A stretch of 64,000 bases of DNA from Nitratiruptor sp. (lineage in GTDB: Bacteria; Campylobacterota; Campylobacteria; Campylobacterales; Nitratiruptoraceae), in contig PUXW01000018.1 in assembly GCA_009659925.1 (NCBI GenBank), positions 1-64,000 of the forward strand. The letters are read 5' to 3'. Shown piece after piece: positions 30,959 through 40,853 of the stretch. The first letter of the stretch is position 1. Every line of letters starts with the position of its first letter. The notes under the pieces were generated by a model. That model was not told where the DNA came from. It was given only the letters and a program-made list of their open reading frames with translations, and searched no databases. The position numbers and the translations under genes were made by a program.

Positions 30959-32221
30959 ATGGTTGGAGTCGGGATTATTGGCGTTGGAACGGTGGGTCAA
31001 AGTGTGGTCTCCATTTTGGAGCGCAACAGGGATATTATCACCGCTCGGGCGGGGAAGGAGATTCGCGTTCTCAAAGGGGTGGTTCGGGACCTCTCCAAAG
31101 ATCGGGGTGTTGCCATTCCCCTCACTACCAACCCCTACGAGGTAACCGACGATCCGAAGATCGATATCGTTGTGGAGCTCATGGGGGGGGTCGAGGAGCC
31201 CTATCGGCTGGTCAAGCGGGCTCTAGAGCACAAGAAGGCCGTAGTCACGGCCAACAAAGCCCTGCTAGCCTATCACCGCTATGAGTTGAGCGATCTAGCC
31301 GGGGATTTGCCCTTCGAATTTGAAGCCAGCGTGGCTGGAGGTATCCCCATCATCAAGGCCTTGCGAGATGGGTTGAGTGCCAACCACATCGAGGCCCTTC
31401 GGGGGATCATGAATGGGACTTGCAACTACATCCTCACCGAGATGGACCAGAGGGGACGCCCCTTCGACGAGGTGCTCCAGGAGGCCCAACGCCTCGGCTA
31501 TGCCGAAGCCGATCCCAGCTTCGACATCGATGGCTACGATGCGGCCCACAAGCTCTTGATCCTCGCCTCCATCGCCTATGGAATCGATGCCAAGCCGGAG
31601 GAGATCCTTGTGGAGGGGATTCGCTCCATCGATAGAATCGATTTCGAGTTTGCCCGGGAGTTTGGCTACACCATCAAATTGCTGGCCATCGCCAAGCGGC
31701 GGGGGGAGCAAATCGAGCTTCGGGTCCATCCGACCCTCATCAAGAGCCGGGAGATGATTGCCAAGATCGATGGGGTTATGAATGGGATCAGCGTCATCGG
31801 GGATGCGGTGGGAGAGACGATGTTCTATGGTCCAGGGGCTGGAGGAGACGCCACGGCCAGTGCGGTGGTAAGTGACATCATCGAGATCGCTCGGGGGGGC
31901 AAATGCGCTCCGATGTTAGGGTACAAAAAGCCTCTGGAGGAGGGATTCCATCTCGCCCCCAAGGAGCTGATCACCAGCAAGTACTACCTGCGCTTGGTGG
32001 TAACCGACCGCCCTGGAATCTTGGCCAAAATCGCTTCCATCTTCGCCACAATGGGTATTTCCATCGAATCGATGCTCCAGCGGGGGGGATCCCAGGAGGC
32101 GGCGACCCTCCTCCTTTCCACTCACCGCTGCCTCGAACGGGACTTCCAACAGGCCCTCACGACCCTGAAGCGCCAACCCTTCGTCCAAGAGAGCCCCGTT
32201 ATGATTAGGATCGAAGATTAA
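30959..32221 (+). CDS. hom: homoserine dehydrogenase (C-terminal ACT domain)
   Basis: VGVGIIGVGTVGQSV...VTANKALLA...GIMNGTCNYILTEM. Confidence 0.95.
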   Translation: MVGVGIIGVGTVGQSVVSILERNRDIITARAGKEIRVLKGVVRDLSKDRGVAIPLTTNPYEVTDDPKIDIVVELMGGVEEPYRLVKRALEHKKAVVTANKALLAYHRYELSDLAGDLPFEFEASVAGGIPIIKALRDGLSANHIEALRGIMNGTCNYILTEMDQRGRPFDEVLQEAQRLGYAEADPSFDIDGYDAAHKLLILASIAYGIDAKPEEILVEGIRSIDRIDFEFAREFGYTIKLLAIAKRRGEQIELRVHPTLIKSREMIAKIDGVMNGISVIGDAVGETMFYGPGAGGDATASAVVSDIIEIARGGKCAPMLGYKKPLEEGFHLAPKELITSKYYLRLVVTDRPGILAKIASIFATMGISIESMLQRGGSQEAATLLLSTHRCLERDFQQALTTLKRQPFVQESPVMIRIED

Positions 32222-32290
32222 CTCCGTTCCTCCCTGGAGGACTCAGCTTCCCTTGGGTAGTATTTGGAAAAACGGAGCGTGGGAGGGAGG

Positions 32291-34342
32291 ATGGAGCTTC
32301 AAAGTGTTTGCACCTACTGCGGGGTTGGATGTGATATCGTGGCCCAGGTGGAGGGGGGGCGTATCGCCAAGGTCTTTGCCGATCCAAGAGGGGTGGTGAG
32401 TCGAGGCCACCTCTGTATCAAGGGGCGCTACGGCCACCAGTTCCTCGAGAGCCCCCAGCGGATCTTGGGTGCTTATGTGCGCCGCTCCTTTGTAGAGGCC
32501 AATCCCCACCTCTTTGGCGATGTCTCCCTGGGAGAAGGGTTTGGGGAGTTGCTGGCCATCGACTACGAGGATGGATACCGGATCGTCGCCGCGAAACTCC
32601 GGGAGATCATGGCCCAGGATGGGCCCGAGAGTCTGGCGTGTATCGGGGGGGCCCGGACCAGTTGCGAGAGTGGCTACCTCTTCCAAAAGGTCGCCCGGGA
32701 AGTCCTTGGAACCCCCCATGTGGACAATTGTGCCCGGGTCTGCCACTCTCCAAGCCTCAAGGGACTCCGGGCCACCATTGGCGAGGGGGCGGCCACCAAC
32801 CCCTTCGACGATATCTACGAGAGCCAACATATCCTCGTAGTCGGCTCCAATACCACCGAGGCCCATCCCATCGTGGCCAATCGGATCATCGAGCAGGTTC
32901 GCAAGGGCAAAGCCAAACTCTCCATCATCGATGTCCGTAGGATCCCCCTGGCCAAGTTTGCCCACAATACCTTGATTATCCCCTTCGAGAGCAATCTCCT
33001 CCTTTTGAACATGATTGCCCGGGCCATTTTGGAGCGGGGATGGGAAAATAGGAGCTTTCTCCAGGAGCGTTGCCGCGGCTTTGAGGAGTACCGAGAGGCG
33101 ATTTTGGCCGATCCCCTGGCCGATCCCCACCTCTTTGCCCAAATGGAGGGGTATGCGGATCTAGTGGAGCGCATCTATGAGCTAGCCTACGATCTAACCC
33201 ACAAGCGGAGCCTCATCCTCTGGGGCCTTGGTGTAACCGAACATCTGGATGGGAGCTATGGGGTGATGGCTTTGAGCCACCTCGCCCTTTTAAGTGGCAA
33301 TATCGGCAAACCTGGGGCTGGTCTCATGCCCTTGCGAGGCCAGAACAATGTCCAAGGGGCCTGTGATATGGGGATGCTCCCCTACTACCTCCCCGACTAT
33401 CGGATCCCACAACGGGAGGGGCTGATGACCCCTGATATCGTCGAGGCCATTTTGCAAGGCAAGATCCGGGGGCTCTGGAATATGGGGGAGGATCTAGCCC
33501 ACATCCACCCCAACCAGACCAAGGTCCAGCAGGCTCTGGAGCGTCTTGAACTTCTGGTGGTCCAAGAGGTGATGTTCAACGAGATCACCAAACATGCCCA
33601 CTTCATCTTTGGAGTCAAGAGCGGCTACGAAAAGAGTGGGGTCTACATCAACGCTGAGCGACGCCTCCATCTCTCCCAGCCCCTGGTCTCCTCTCCCTTG
33701 CCCGACGATTGGGAGGTGATCCAAGGCATTGGGGCCCATTTCGATGCCTCCCTCCACTACGCTCAAAGCGAAGAGGTGTGGGAGGAGGTGCGCCGGGTGG
33801 CTCCGGAACGCTTTGCAGGGGCAAGTTATGATCTGTTGCAACGGAAGCGTCTCGAAGGGATCCAGTGGCCAGTTGTCCAGGGAGGCGAAGGGACTCCGAG
33901 ACTCCATGTCGAGCGGTTTCGCACTCCCGATGGCTATGGCCACTTCCACTACCACCAGTATGAGATGCGCGGGATGGTCCAGGAGCTCTTGGAGGGGCTT
34001 CCCCGCCACTTCTATTTGACGACTGGGCGCATTCTGGCCCATTACAACAACGGGGCCCAGACCAAGGCGGTGGCCCAACTGGCCAAGCGCTATCCCGAAG
34101 ATATCCTCTGGGTCTCCCAAGAGGACCGGGACTATTTTGCCAACCGGGATCGGGTAGTCCTCGTGAGCCAGTATGGGCGCAGTGCCCCCCTGCCCATTTG
34201 CTTCACCTCAGCCCTTCGATCTGGGACTCTCTATACCACCTTCCACCACGCCGCCAGTAGGATCAACTACCTCTTTGGCGACGAGGGGGACCACTTCGTC
34301 AAAACGGCCCGATTCAAATCGATCCAGGTCCAGGTAGTATGA
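32291..34342 (+). CDS. molybdopterin oxidoreductase, formate dehydrogenase alpha-subunit-like
   Basis: CTYCGVGCDIV...GHLCIKGR [4Fe-4S] ligands; NCARVCHSPS Mo-ligand region with Cys; RGQNNVQGACDMG. Confidence 0.88.
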   Translation: MELQSVCTYCGVGCDIVAQVEGGRIAKVFADPRGVVSRGHLCIKGRYGHQFLESPQRILGAYVRRSFVEANPHLFGDVSLGEGFGELLAIDYEDGYRIVAAKLREIMAQDGPESLACIGGARTSCESGYLFQKVAREVLGTPHVDNCARVCHSPSLKGLRATIGEGAATNPFDDIYESQHILVVGSNTTEAHPIVANRIIEQVRKGKAKLSIIDVRRIPLAKFAHNTLIIPFESNLLLLNMIARAILERGWENRSFLQERCRGFEEYREAILADPLADPHLFAQMEGYADLVERIYELAYDLTHKRSLILWGLGVTEHLDGSYGVMALSHLALLSGNIGKPGAGLMPLRGQNNVQGACDMGMLPYYLPDYRIPQREGLMTPDIVEAILQGKIRGLWNMGEDLAHIHPNQTKVQQALERLELLVVQEVMFNEITKHAHFIFGVKSGYEKSGVYINAERRLHLSQPLVSSPLPDDWEVIQGIGAHFDASLHYAQSEEVWEEVRRVAPERFAGASYDLLQRKRLEGIQWPVVQGGEGTPRLHVERFRTPDGYGHFHYHQYEMRGMVQELLEGLPRHFYLTTGRILAHYNNGAQTKAVAQLAKRYPEDILWVSQEDRDYFANRDRVVLVSQYGRSAPLPICFTSALRSGTLYTTFHHAASRINYLFGDEGDHFVKTARFKSIQVQVV

Positions 34343-34665
34343 GTCGGGTCAAGGGGTTTGCTGCAGAGGAGCGGGCCGCTTCCTATCTCCAGGAGCTAGG
34401 TTTTACCATCGTGGAACGCAACTTCACCATCCGGGGCGGGGAGATCGACATCGTCGCTTCCAAAGGGGGGATCCTCCACTTCGTTGAGGTGAAGTATTCG
34501 GCTCACCGCCCTCCCCATGAACGTATTACCCCAGCCAAGATCCAGCGTTTGAGCCGGGCAATTGCTATCTACATGGCGCGTCGCGGCTTTGATCTTCCCT
34601 ACCAGTTGGATGCCTTGTGCATTTGGGATGGAGGGATCGAGCTGGTCGAAAACATCACCCTATGA
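34339..34665 (+). CDS. yraN: UPF0102 (YraN) endonuclease-like protein
   Basis: GFAAEERAASYLQELGFTIVERNFTIRGGEIDIVA...HFVEVKYS. Confidence 0.93.
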   Translation: MSRVKGFAAEERAASYLQELGFTIVERNFTIRGGEIDIVASKGGILHFVEVKYSAHRPPHERITPAKIQRLSRAIAIYMARRGFDLPYQLDALCIWDGGIELVENITL

Positions 34666-34732
34666 GGAGCCGTTAAGGAAATTTGAGTATAATTTTACTC
34701 CCAAAAACCATCAAAGAAAGGAAGGAGTCGTA

Positions 34733-35056
34733 ATGGGAAAATATGTAGAGCTGACGAAAGGAAACTTTGACGAAGTTATCAAGAACAACAAAGTCGTAAT
34801 GGTCGATTTCTGGGCCCCTTGGTGTGGACCTTGCCGCATGATCGCACCTATCATCGACGAGTTGGCCGAAGAGTATGAAGGGAAGGCGGTGATCGCTAAG
34901 GTCAACACCGATGAGGAGCAGGACATCGCCATCCAGTACGGAATCCGATCGATTCCCACCATTCTCTTCTTCAAGGATGGGGAGCTGGTGGATCAGATGG
35001 TCGGTGCCGCTAGCAAGGATGTCTTCAAGCAGAAACTCGATGCCCTTCTCTCCTAG
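34733..35056 (+). CDS. trxA: thioredoxin
   Basis: VDFWAPWCGPCRMIAPIIDELA. Confidence 0.98.
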   Translation: MGKYVELTKGNFDEVIKNNKVVMVDFWAPWCGPCRMIAPIIDELAEEYEGKAVIAKVNTDEEQDIAIQYGIRSIPTILFFKDGELVDQMVGAASKDVFKQKLDALLS

Positions 35057-35059
35057 ATC

Positions 35060-35085
35060 AAAAAGCGGGATCTTCCCCGCTTTTT
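35060..35085 (+). terminator. rho-independent terminator between trxA and trxB
   Basis: AAAAAGCGGG-ATCTTC-CCCGCTTTTT. Confidence 0.85.
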
Positions 35086-35141
35086 AGCGACTTGAAAGCC
35101 TCATTGCACAATCATCTCTCAAAGACTCCAAAGGACTTCTC

Positions 35142-36092
35142 ATGCTTGATGTAGCGATTGTCGGTGGAGGCCCTGCCGGGTTGACAGCCGGGCTCTATGC
35201 CAGTCGAGGTGGGCTCAAGGAGGTGGTTCTCTTCGAAAAGGGGATGCCTGGAGGAGCCATTACCCAGTCGAGTGAAGTGGAGAACTATCCAGGCTATTGT
35301 GAGCCGGTGAGTGGCATGGAGCTCATGGAGTGTTGGCCCAAACAGGCCGAGCGTTTCGGAATGCGCCATGAGATGAAGGAGGTGCGCCGGGTCCGCCGGG
35401 AGTGTGATGGGAGCTTCATCCTAGAACTTGCCGACGGAAGCCAGCGTCGGGCCAAGGCGGTGATCGTTGCTACAGGAAGTACCCCGAAACGGGCTGGTTT
35501 TGAGGGAGAAGAGGAGTTCCTCGGACGGGGGATTAGCACATGTGCCACATGTGATGGTTTTTTCTACAAGGATCAGGAGGTAGCGGTCCTGGGGGGCGGG
35601 GATACCGCTTTGGAAGAGGCCCTCTATCTGGCCCGAATCGCCTCCAAAGTCTACCTCATCCACCGTCGGGACCGGTTTCGGGCGGCTCCAAGTACGGTAG
35701 AACGGGTCAAGAAGAATCCCAAGATCGAGTTGATCCTCAATGCCACAGTCAAGAAGGCCTACGGGGACGAGCGGGGGCTCCAGGGAATCATCATCGAGCA
35801 GAATGGGAAGCTCATCGATTTGAAGGTTCCTGGTCTCTTCGTCTTTGTGGGGAGCCAGGTAAACAACGAGGTCCTCAAACAAGAAGATGGGACCTTCTTG
35901 TGCGAGGTGAATGAGCGGGGGGAGGTGGTGGTCGATTTGAAGATGCGCACCTCCATTCCAGGCCTTTATGCGTGTGGGGATGTGCGAGCCGATGCAGCCA
36001 AACAGGTGGTCTGCGCCGCCGGTGATGGGGCTGCTGCCGCCGTCGATCTCATCGGCTACATCGAGAAGATAGGGGAGTTGAAGCCATGCTAA
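35142..36092 (+). CDS. trxB: thioredoxin-disulfide reductase
   Basis: GGGPAGLTAGLYASR, CATCDGFFY, GGGDTALEEALYL. Confidence 0.96.
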   Translation: MLDVAIVGGGPAGLTAGLYASRGGLKEVVLFEKGMPGGAITQSSEVENYPGYCEPVSGMELMECWPKQAERFGMRHEMKEVRRVRRECDGSFILELADGSQRRAKAVIVATGSTPKRAGFEGEEEFLGRGISTCATCDGFFYKDQEVAVLGGGDTALEEALYLARIASKVYLIHRRDRFRAAPSTVERVKKNPKIELILNATVKKAYGDERGLQGIIIEQNGKLIDLKVPGLFVFVGSQVNNEVLKQEDGTFLCEVNERGEVVVDLKMRTSIPGLYACGDVRADAAKQVVCAAGDGAAAAVDLIGYIEKIGELKPC

Positions 36093-36850
36093 GGATAGGT
36101 GTCTATGGGGGGAGTGGACGGGTTGGCTCCCTCGTCGTCAAGAATCTCCAGGCCGATCCCGAGGTAGAAATTGGAGCGGTCCATGTCCTTGAGGGGATCG
36201 ATCTCCCCCTTCCAGGCCTTCTGGTGACCAACGATCTCTCCACCCTCATCGAGAGAAGCGATGTGATCATCGATTTCACCCTGCCCGAGGGGACCCAGGC
36301 CCTTTTGGAAGCCCTCTTGGAGCGGCCCAAACCCCTGGTGAGCGGAACGACCGGACTCAACCGCCACCAACAGAACCTCATGGTGGAGCTCTCCAACAAG
36401 GTGCCTGTGTTGTACGCCACCAATATGAGTCTCGGGATCGCCCTCCTCAAGCGACTTGTGGCGATGACGAGCGAGAAGTTAGGGGATTTCGATATCGAGA
36501 TCGTCGAGATGCACCACCGCCACAAGCGGGACGCTCCCAGCGGGACGGCCCTCACCCTCGCCGAGTATGCCGCCAAGGCGAGGGGCTTGGATCTCGACAA
36601 GGTACGGGTGAGCGGTCGGGACGGCAATATCGGCCCACGCAGCAAGGAGGAGATCGGAGTCTTCGCCTTGCGGGGAGGTGATATCGTTGGGCGCCATACC
36701 GTTGGTTTCTATAACGATGGGGAGTTCATCGAACTCCACCACAGCGCCACGAGCCGAGATACCTTCGCCAAAGGGGCCATCAAGGCGGCCAAGTGGATCG
36801 TCCACCAGGAGCCGGGACTTTATAGCATTGACGACTGTTTGGGATTGTGA
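36086..36850 (+). CDS. dapB: 4-hydroxy-tetrahydrodipicolinate reductase
   Basis: GVYGGSGRVGSLV...EMHHRHKRDAPSGTALTLAE. Confidence 0.95.
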   Translation: MLRIGVYGGSGRVGSLVVKNLQADPEVEIGAVHVLEGIDLPLPGLLVTNDLSTLIERSDVIIDFTLPEGTQALLEALLERPKPLVSGTTGLNRHQQNLMVELSNKVPVLYATNMSLGIALLKRLVAMTSEKLGDFDIEIVEMHHRHKRDAPSGTALTLAEYAAKARGLDLDKVRVSGRDGNIGPRSKEEIGVFALRGGDIVGRHTVGFYNDGEFIELHHSATSRDTFAKGAIKAAKWIVHQEPGLYSIDDCLGL

Positions 36851-36852
36851 GC

Positions 36853-38211
36853 ATGGTCTCCATTGGTGAGAAGTGTTCGGTCGTCGGGCTCTTCAATGTG
36901 CCCGAGGCTGCCAAGTATGCCTATTTTGGCCTCTTTAGCCTCCAGCATCGGGGGCAGGAGGCGGCGGGAATCGCCAGCAGCGACGGGGAGAAGATCCACA
37001 TTGTCAAGAATCGGGGCCTCGTGACCCAGGTCTTCGACGAGGAGAAGCTCCAACTCCTCCAAGGGGACGCAGCGGTAGGCCATACCCGCTACTCCACGGC
37101 GGGGGAGGATTCGGTCCTCGACGCCCAACCCATCTTTGCCCGCTACGACCTGGGCCAAATCGCCGTGGTCCACAACGGCAACCTCACCAACGCCCGCCAA
37201 GTCCGCCAGGAGCTCATCAAGGAGGGGGCGATTTTTCAAACCTTCATGGATACCGAAAACCTCATCCACCTCATCGCCCGCAGTCACAAGGAACAGCTCT
37301 ATGACCGGATCATCGAGGCCTTACACCGGATCGAGGGGGCCTACTCCCTCATCTTTTTGAGCCGCAAGAAGATGTTTGCCGTCCGGGATCCCCACGGCTT
37401 TCGCCCCCTCTCCATGGCTCGACTTGGGGATGGGTGGGTGGTCGCTAGCGAGACATGTGCCTTCGATCTCATCGGGGCCGAGTATGTCCGGGATATTCGG
37501 CCCGGGGAGCTGGTGGTCTTCGAGAAAGGGCAAGAGCCCCGCTCTATCCAGGTCTTTGAGGCCACTCCCCATAAGTGCGTCTTCGAGTACATCTACTTTG
37601 CAAGGCCTGATAGCCTCGTCTTTGGCAAGAGCGTTTACCAACTGCGCAAGGCGATGGGGCGTGAGTTGGCCAAGGAGTACCCGGTCCAAGCGGACATAGT
37701 GGTTCCCGTTCCCGATAGCGGTGTGGCTGCCGCCCTTGGATATGCCGAGGCCAGTGGGATCCCCTTCGAACTTGGGATCATCCGAAACCACTATGTGGGG
37801 CGTACCTTCATCGAGCCGACCCAAGCCATCCGGGATCTCAAAGTCAAGATGAAGCTCAATCCCATCAAGGAGGTTATCCGGGGGAAGCGGCTCATCGTCA
37901 TCGACGATAGCATCGTGCGGGGGACTACCTCCCGGAAGATCGTCGGGATCCTCAAGGAGTTCGGGGCCAAAGAGGTCCATATGCGTATCTCGGCCCCTCC
38001 CACCACGGGGCCATGCTACTACGGGGTCGATACCCCGACCAAGGAGGAGCTCATCGCTTCGAAGATGAGTGTCGAGGAGACCCGGCGCTACATTGGAGCC
38101 GATACCTTAGCCTATCTTTCCATCGAGGGACTACTTCGAAGCGTGGGGAACGATCAAAGTTATTGTATGGCATGTTTCGATGGAAACTATCCCATCCAAC
38201 CTAGGGAATAG
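36853..38211 (+). CDS. purF: amidophosphoribosyltransferase
   Basis: LQHRGQEAAGIA...VVPVPDSGVAAALGYA...IVIDDSIVRGTTSRKIV. Confidence 0.96.
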   Translation: MVSIGEKCSVVGLFNVPEAAKYAYFGLFSLQHRGQEAAGIASSDGEKIHIVKNRGLVTQVFDEEKLQLLQGDAAVGHTRYSTAGEDSVLDAQPIFARYDLGQIAVVHNGNLTNARQVRQELIKEGAIFQTFMDTENLIHLIARSHKEQLYDRIIEALHRIEGAYSLIFLSRKKMFAVRDPHGFRPLSMARLGDGWVVASETCAFDLIGAEYVRDIRPGELVVFEKGQEPRSIQVFEATPHKCVFEYIYFARPDSLVFGKSVYQLRKAMGRELAKEYPVQADIVVPVPDSGVAAALGYAEASGIPFELGIIRNHYVGRTFIEPTQAIRDLKVKMKLNPIKEVIRGKRLIVIDDSIVRGTTSRKIVGILKEFGAKEVHMRISAPPTTGPCYYGVDTPTKEELIASKMSVEETRRYIGADTLAYLSIEGLLRSVGNDQSYCMACFDGNYPIQPRE

Positions 38212-38224
38212 GGGGCCATAGCCT

Positions 38225-39172
38225 TTGCAAGAGTTGCGCACCTTTGGACGATATCTTCGAGCCAAGTTCAAGAGGCGGGTCAAGAAGATCCCCCTCGGTC
38301 TGGAGGGTTTTACCTGCCCCAATATCGATGGGACCGTAGCCCGGGGTGGGTGTACTTTTTGTGAGAATGAATCCTTTAGCCCCAACTTGGCCCGGAGTAA
38401 ACGCTTCTTCCTCAATCCCCAGAGCAAGGAGAATCCCCTCCTCCAGCGCCAGCTTCTTCAAATCACCACCCAGTACCGTAAGACGATGGCCCACTACCAG
38501 CAATTGGGCTATCAAGCCTTCCTCGCCTACTTTCAGGCTTTCACCAACACCTACGCTCCCCTCTCTACCTTGCAAAGGCTCTACGAACACGCCCTCGCTC
38601 AACCAAATTGTGTGGGGCTGAGCATCGGAACCCGGAGCGATAGTGTTACTGAGGAGCTGTTGGACTATTTGGTGGAGTTGGATCGGGAGTGGGAGGTATG
38701 GATCGAGTATGGGATCCAGAGCGTCTTCGATGAGACCCTCCAGCGGATCAACCGGGGACACGATGTAGCTAGTGTCAAGGAGTGGATCGAGAAGACCAAG
38801 GAGCGGGGGCTTCGGGTCTGTGGTCACCTCATCTTCGGCCTTCCCGGAGAAACCAGGGAGATGATGCTAGCAAGTGTGGCCAAGGCGGTAGAGTGGGGAT
38901 GTGACGCCATCAAGATCCACCCCCTCTATGTGGTCAAGAATACCGCCCTCGCCATCGATTATCAAAAGGGGCGTTTTACCCCTATCTCTCAAGAGGAGTA
39001 CATCCAGACCCTCGTGGAGGCCATCAAGCTCCTCCCTCCTCAGATGATCATCCAGCGTGTGACTGCTGGGATCGGGGATGAGAGCCTGCTGGCTCCTGCT
39101 TGGTGCGCGAATAAGAACAGCCAGCTCAAGGCGATCCGCCAGGCCCTCAAAGGGGCTGGCTACCTCTACTAG
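38225..39172 (+). CDS. YhcC-type radical SAM protein (TIGR01212-like)
   Basis: GFTCPNIDGTVARGGCTFCENESF...EYGIQSVFDETL..INRGHD. Confidence 0.9.
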   Translation: MQELRTFGRYLRAKFKRRVKKIPLGLEGFTCPNIDGTVARGGCTFCENESFSPNLARSKRFFLNPQSKENPLLQRQLLQITTQYRKTMAHYQQLGYQAFLAYFQAFTNTYAPLSTLQRLYEHALAQPNCVGLSIGTRSDSVTEELLDYLVELDREWEVWIEYGIQSVFDETLQRINRGHDVASVKEWIEKTKERGLRVCGHLIFGLPGETREMMLASVAKAVEWGCDAIKIHPLYVVKNTALAIDYQKGRFTPISQEEYIQTLVEAIKLLPPQMIIQRVTAGIGDESLLAPAWCANKNSQLKAIRQALKGAGYLY

Positions 39173-40047
39173 GAGCTGGACTCCTCCTTGTTGGCCTGGG
39201 GCATTTGGGCAGGCTCTTTTTTCTTGTTGAACTCCTTCATGAAAGCGCTCAGTTTCGCTCGCAGCTCTTCGAAGATATTCTTGGTGCTGCTCTCCTCTTC
39301 TCCTAAGATCTGCTCGATCTTCTCGATCTCTTCCAGGAGTGGTTTGTAGTCCTCTTCGACCCGTCCATATCCAAGGGCCTGGGCAAGGAGAAGCTGCTCT
39401 TTGGCGTAGGCCGTGAGTTTTTTCAACTCCTCTTTGTCGGCGTTCTCTTGATCTTTGGTCAGCTCGCTCGCCCGTTCAATGGCCTGCTCAGCCCGCAGGA
39501 TCGGCAATGGGATGACGATCTTTTCCACCACCAAGGTTTCGAGAACCTCCACCAGCAGGGCAATGGCCTCTTCAAACTTCTCTGCCTCGATCTGGGGCAC
39601 AATGGCTTTGAGGGCCACAGGATAGGTGCCAATGGGCAAAGCGGTAATGTAGATGTCCAGCTCGCTGGCTAGATTGAGCATAATATCCCTGGCCGCTTGG
39701 AGTTCACCAGCATCGATGAGCTCCTTGACTACCCGCTTGGCCTCGATGATATCGTCAATGGTTCCTGGGAAGTCGATGATCTGCTCTTTTACATCGACTG
39801 GAACCAGCTGCAACGATGGATCTCGGGCAATGAGGACTTCCAGTTTCCCAAGGACCTTCTCGATGGTGGCCAGGGCCTCCTCTTTGTTCTTCTTCTTCAA
39901 ATGTTCGATCACGTCGATGATCATATTGACCGCGTCCACGGCCTCCTGGGCCACCTTTTGACCTTGTTGGTCGACATAGCGCTCCTTCGCCTCTTCGACC
40001 TTTTTGGTCACTTCCTTTTGCTCTTGAAGTCGCTTCTTGTTGCTCAT
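39169..40047 (-). CDS. YfdX-family protein
   Basis: Helical; DLLxx-like A-L-rich repeats; YITALPIGTYPVALKAIVPQIEAEKFEEAIALLVEVLETLVVEKIVIPLPILRAEQAIERA. Confidence 0.7.
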   Translation of the reverse strand: MSNKKRLQEQKEVTKKVEEAKERYVDQQGQKVAQEAVDAVNMIIDVIEHLKKKNKEEALATIEKVLGKLEVLIARDPSLQLVPVDVKEQIIDFPGTIDDIIEAKRVVKELIDAGELQAARDIMLNLASELDIYITALPIGTYPVALKAIVPQIEAEKFEEAIALLVEVLETLVVEKIVIPLPILRAEQAIERASELTKDQENADKEELKKLTAYAKEQLLLAQALGYGRVEEDYKPLLEEIEKIEQILGEEESSTKNIFEELRAKLSAFMKEFNKKKEPAQMPQANKEESSS

Positions 40048-40109
40048 TTTAGTCTCCTTTTGGTAGGCTTTTTATTGGATAATTATAAGCCAATTTGAGC
40101 AACAAAAGT

Positions 40110-40123
40110 GCTACTAAAGTAGC
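40110..40123 (-). terminator. short hairpin, putative terminator of the leftward operon ending with the RNase T2 gene
   Basis: GCTAC-loop-GTAGC; on the minus strand followed by ACTTTTG. Confidence 0.5.
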
Positions 40124-40193
40124 AAAGGGATCGCAAGCTGGCTGGAGGGGTTCTTGGGATTTAGCTCTTGCGGTCCTCGAGGGCTTCGGTCCT

Positions 40194-40853
40194 CTAGCGA
40201 CCGATGCGCCCCCGTTTACACCCCCGTGGCGCTTTTGGAGCTTGGAGGATCAATTGGGCCAAAGGGGTTTGGGAAAAGTTGCTCCCACGTAAATTGATGC
40301 GCATCTCGGTGAGGTATCCATCCTTGCAGACGAACTTGACCCGCCGCCCGGCTCCCTTCCCGAAGGCCTTGTCAAAGACTTTGCGGATCTTGTAAGTTTG
40401 GACGATCTTACCTCGATGTTCCAGGAAGAAGTCCCGAACCGGGGAGTCGTTGAGTTGGGCTACTAGAGCGATGGAATCGAGGAAGTAGATCTCTGGATCG
40501 GCGTAACAGCTTCCATGTTTGACCCACTCGTGTTTGTGCAGTCCGCTAAAACTCCCGGGCATGTAGGTGTAAAGGAGCTCCAGGAGTTCTGGGGAGAGTT
40601 TGAGGGGGATCTTCTCCCAGTGCCCCCGTTTGTCCAAGATCTTGGCCCTAGCACTTACCTTGCAATACTCCTTCCCCTTAGGCCAGAGGCCGTGGAGGGT
40701 GAAGTTCTCCATCCAGAAGGGCAGGGGCCTGCGGCACTCCCGATAGCGTTCGACCTTGCAAACTGATGGATACCACTGGACAGCCAAGATGGCGGTGATC
40801 TCCTTGGCGAAAAGGGAGACCCCCAGCAAGAGCGCAGCGATCAATCCTCTCAT
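40194..40853 (-). CDS. ribonuclease T2 family protein (secreted)
   Basis: Signal peptide; catalytic motifs [10 protein letters not shown] and [10 protein letters not shown]. Confidence 0.93.
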   Translation of the reverse strand: MRGLIAALLLGVSLFAKEITAILAVQWYPSVCKVERYRECRRPLPFWMENFTLHGLWPKGKEYCKVSARAKILDKRGHWEKIPLKLSPELLELLYTYMPGSFSGLHKHEWVKHGSCYADPEIYFLDSIALVAQLNDSPVRDFFLEHRGKIVQTYKIRKVFDKAFGKGAGRRVKFVCKDGYLTEMRINLRGSNFSQTPLAQLILQAPKAPRGCKRGRIGR

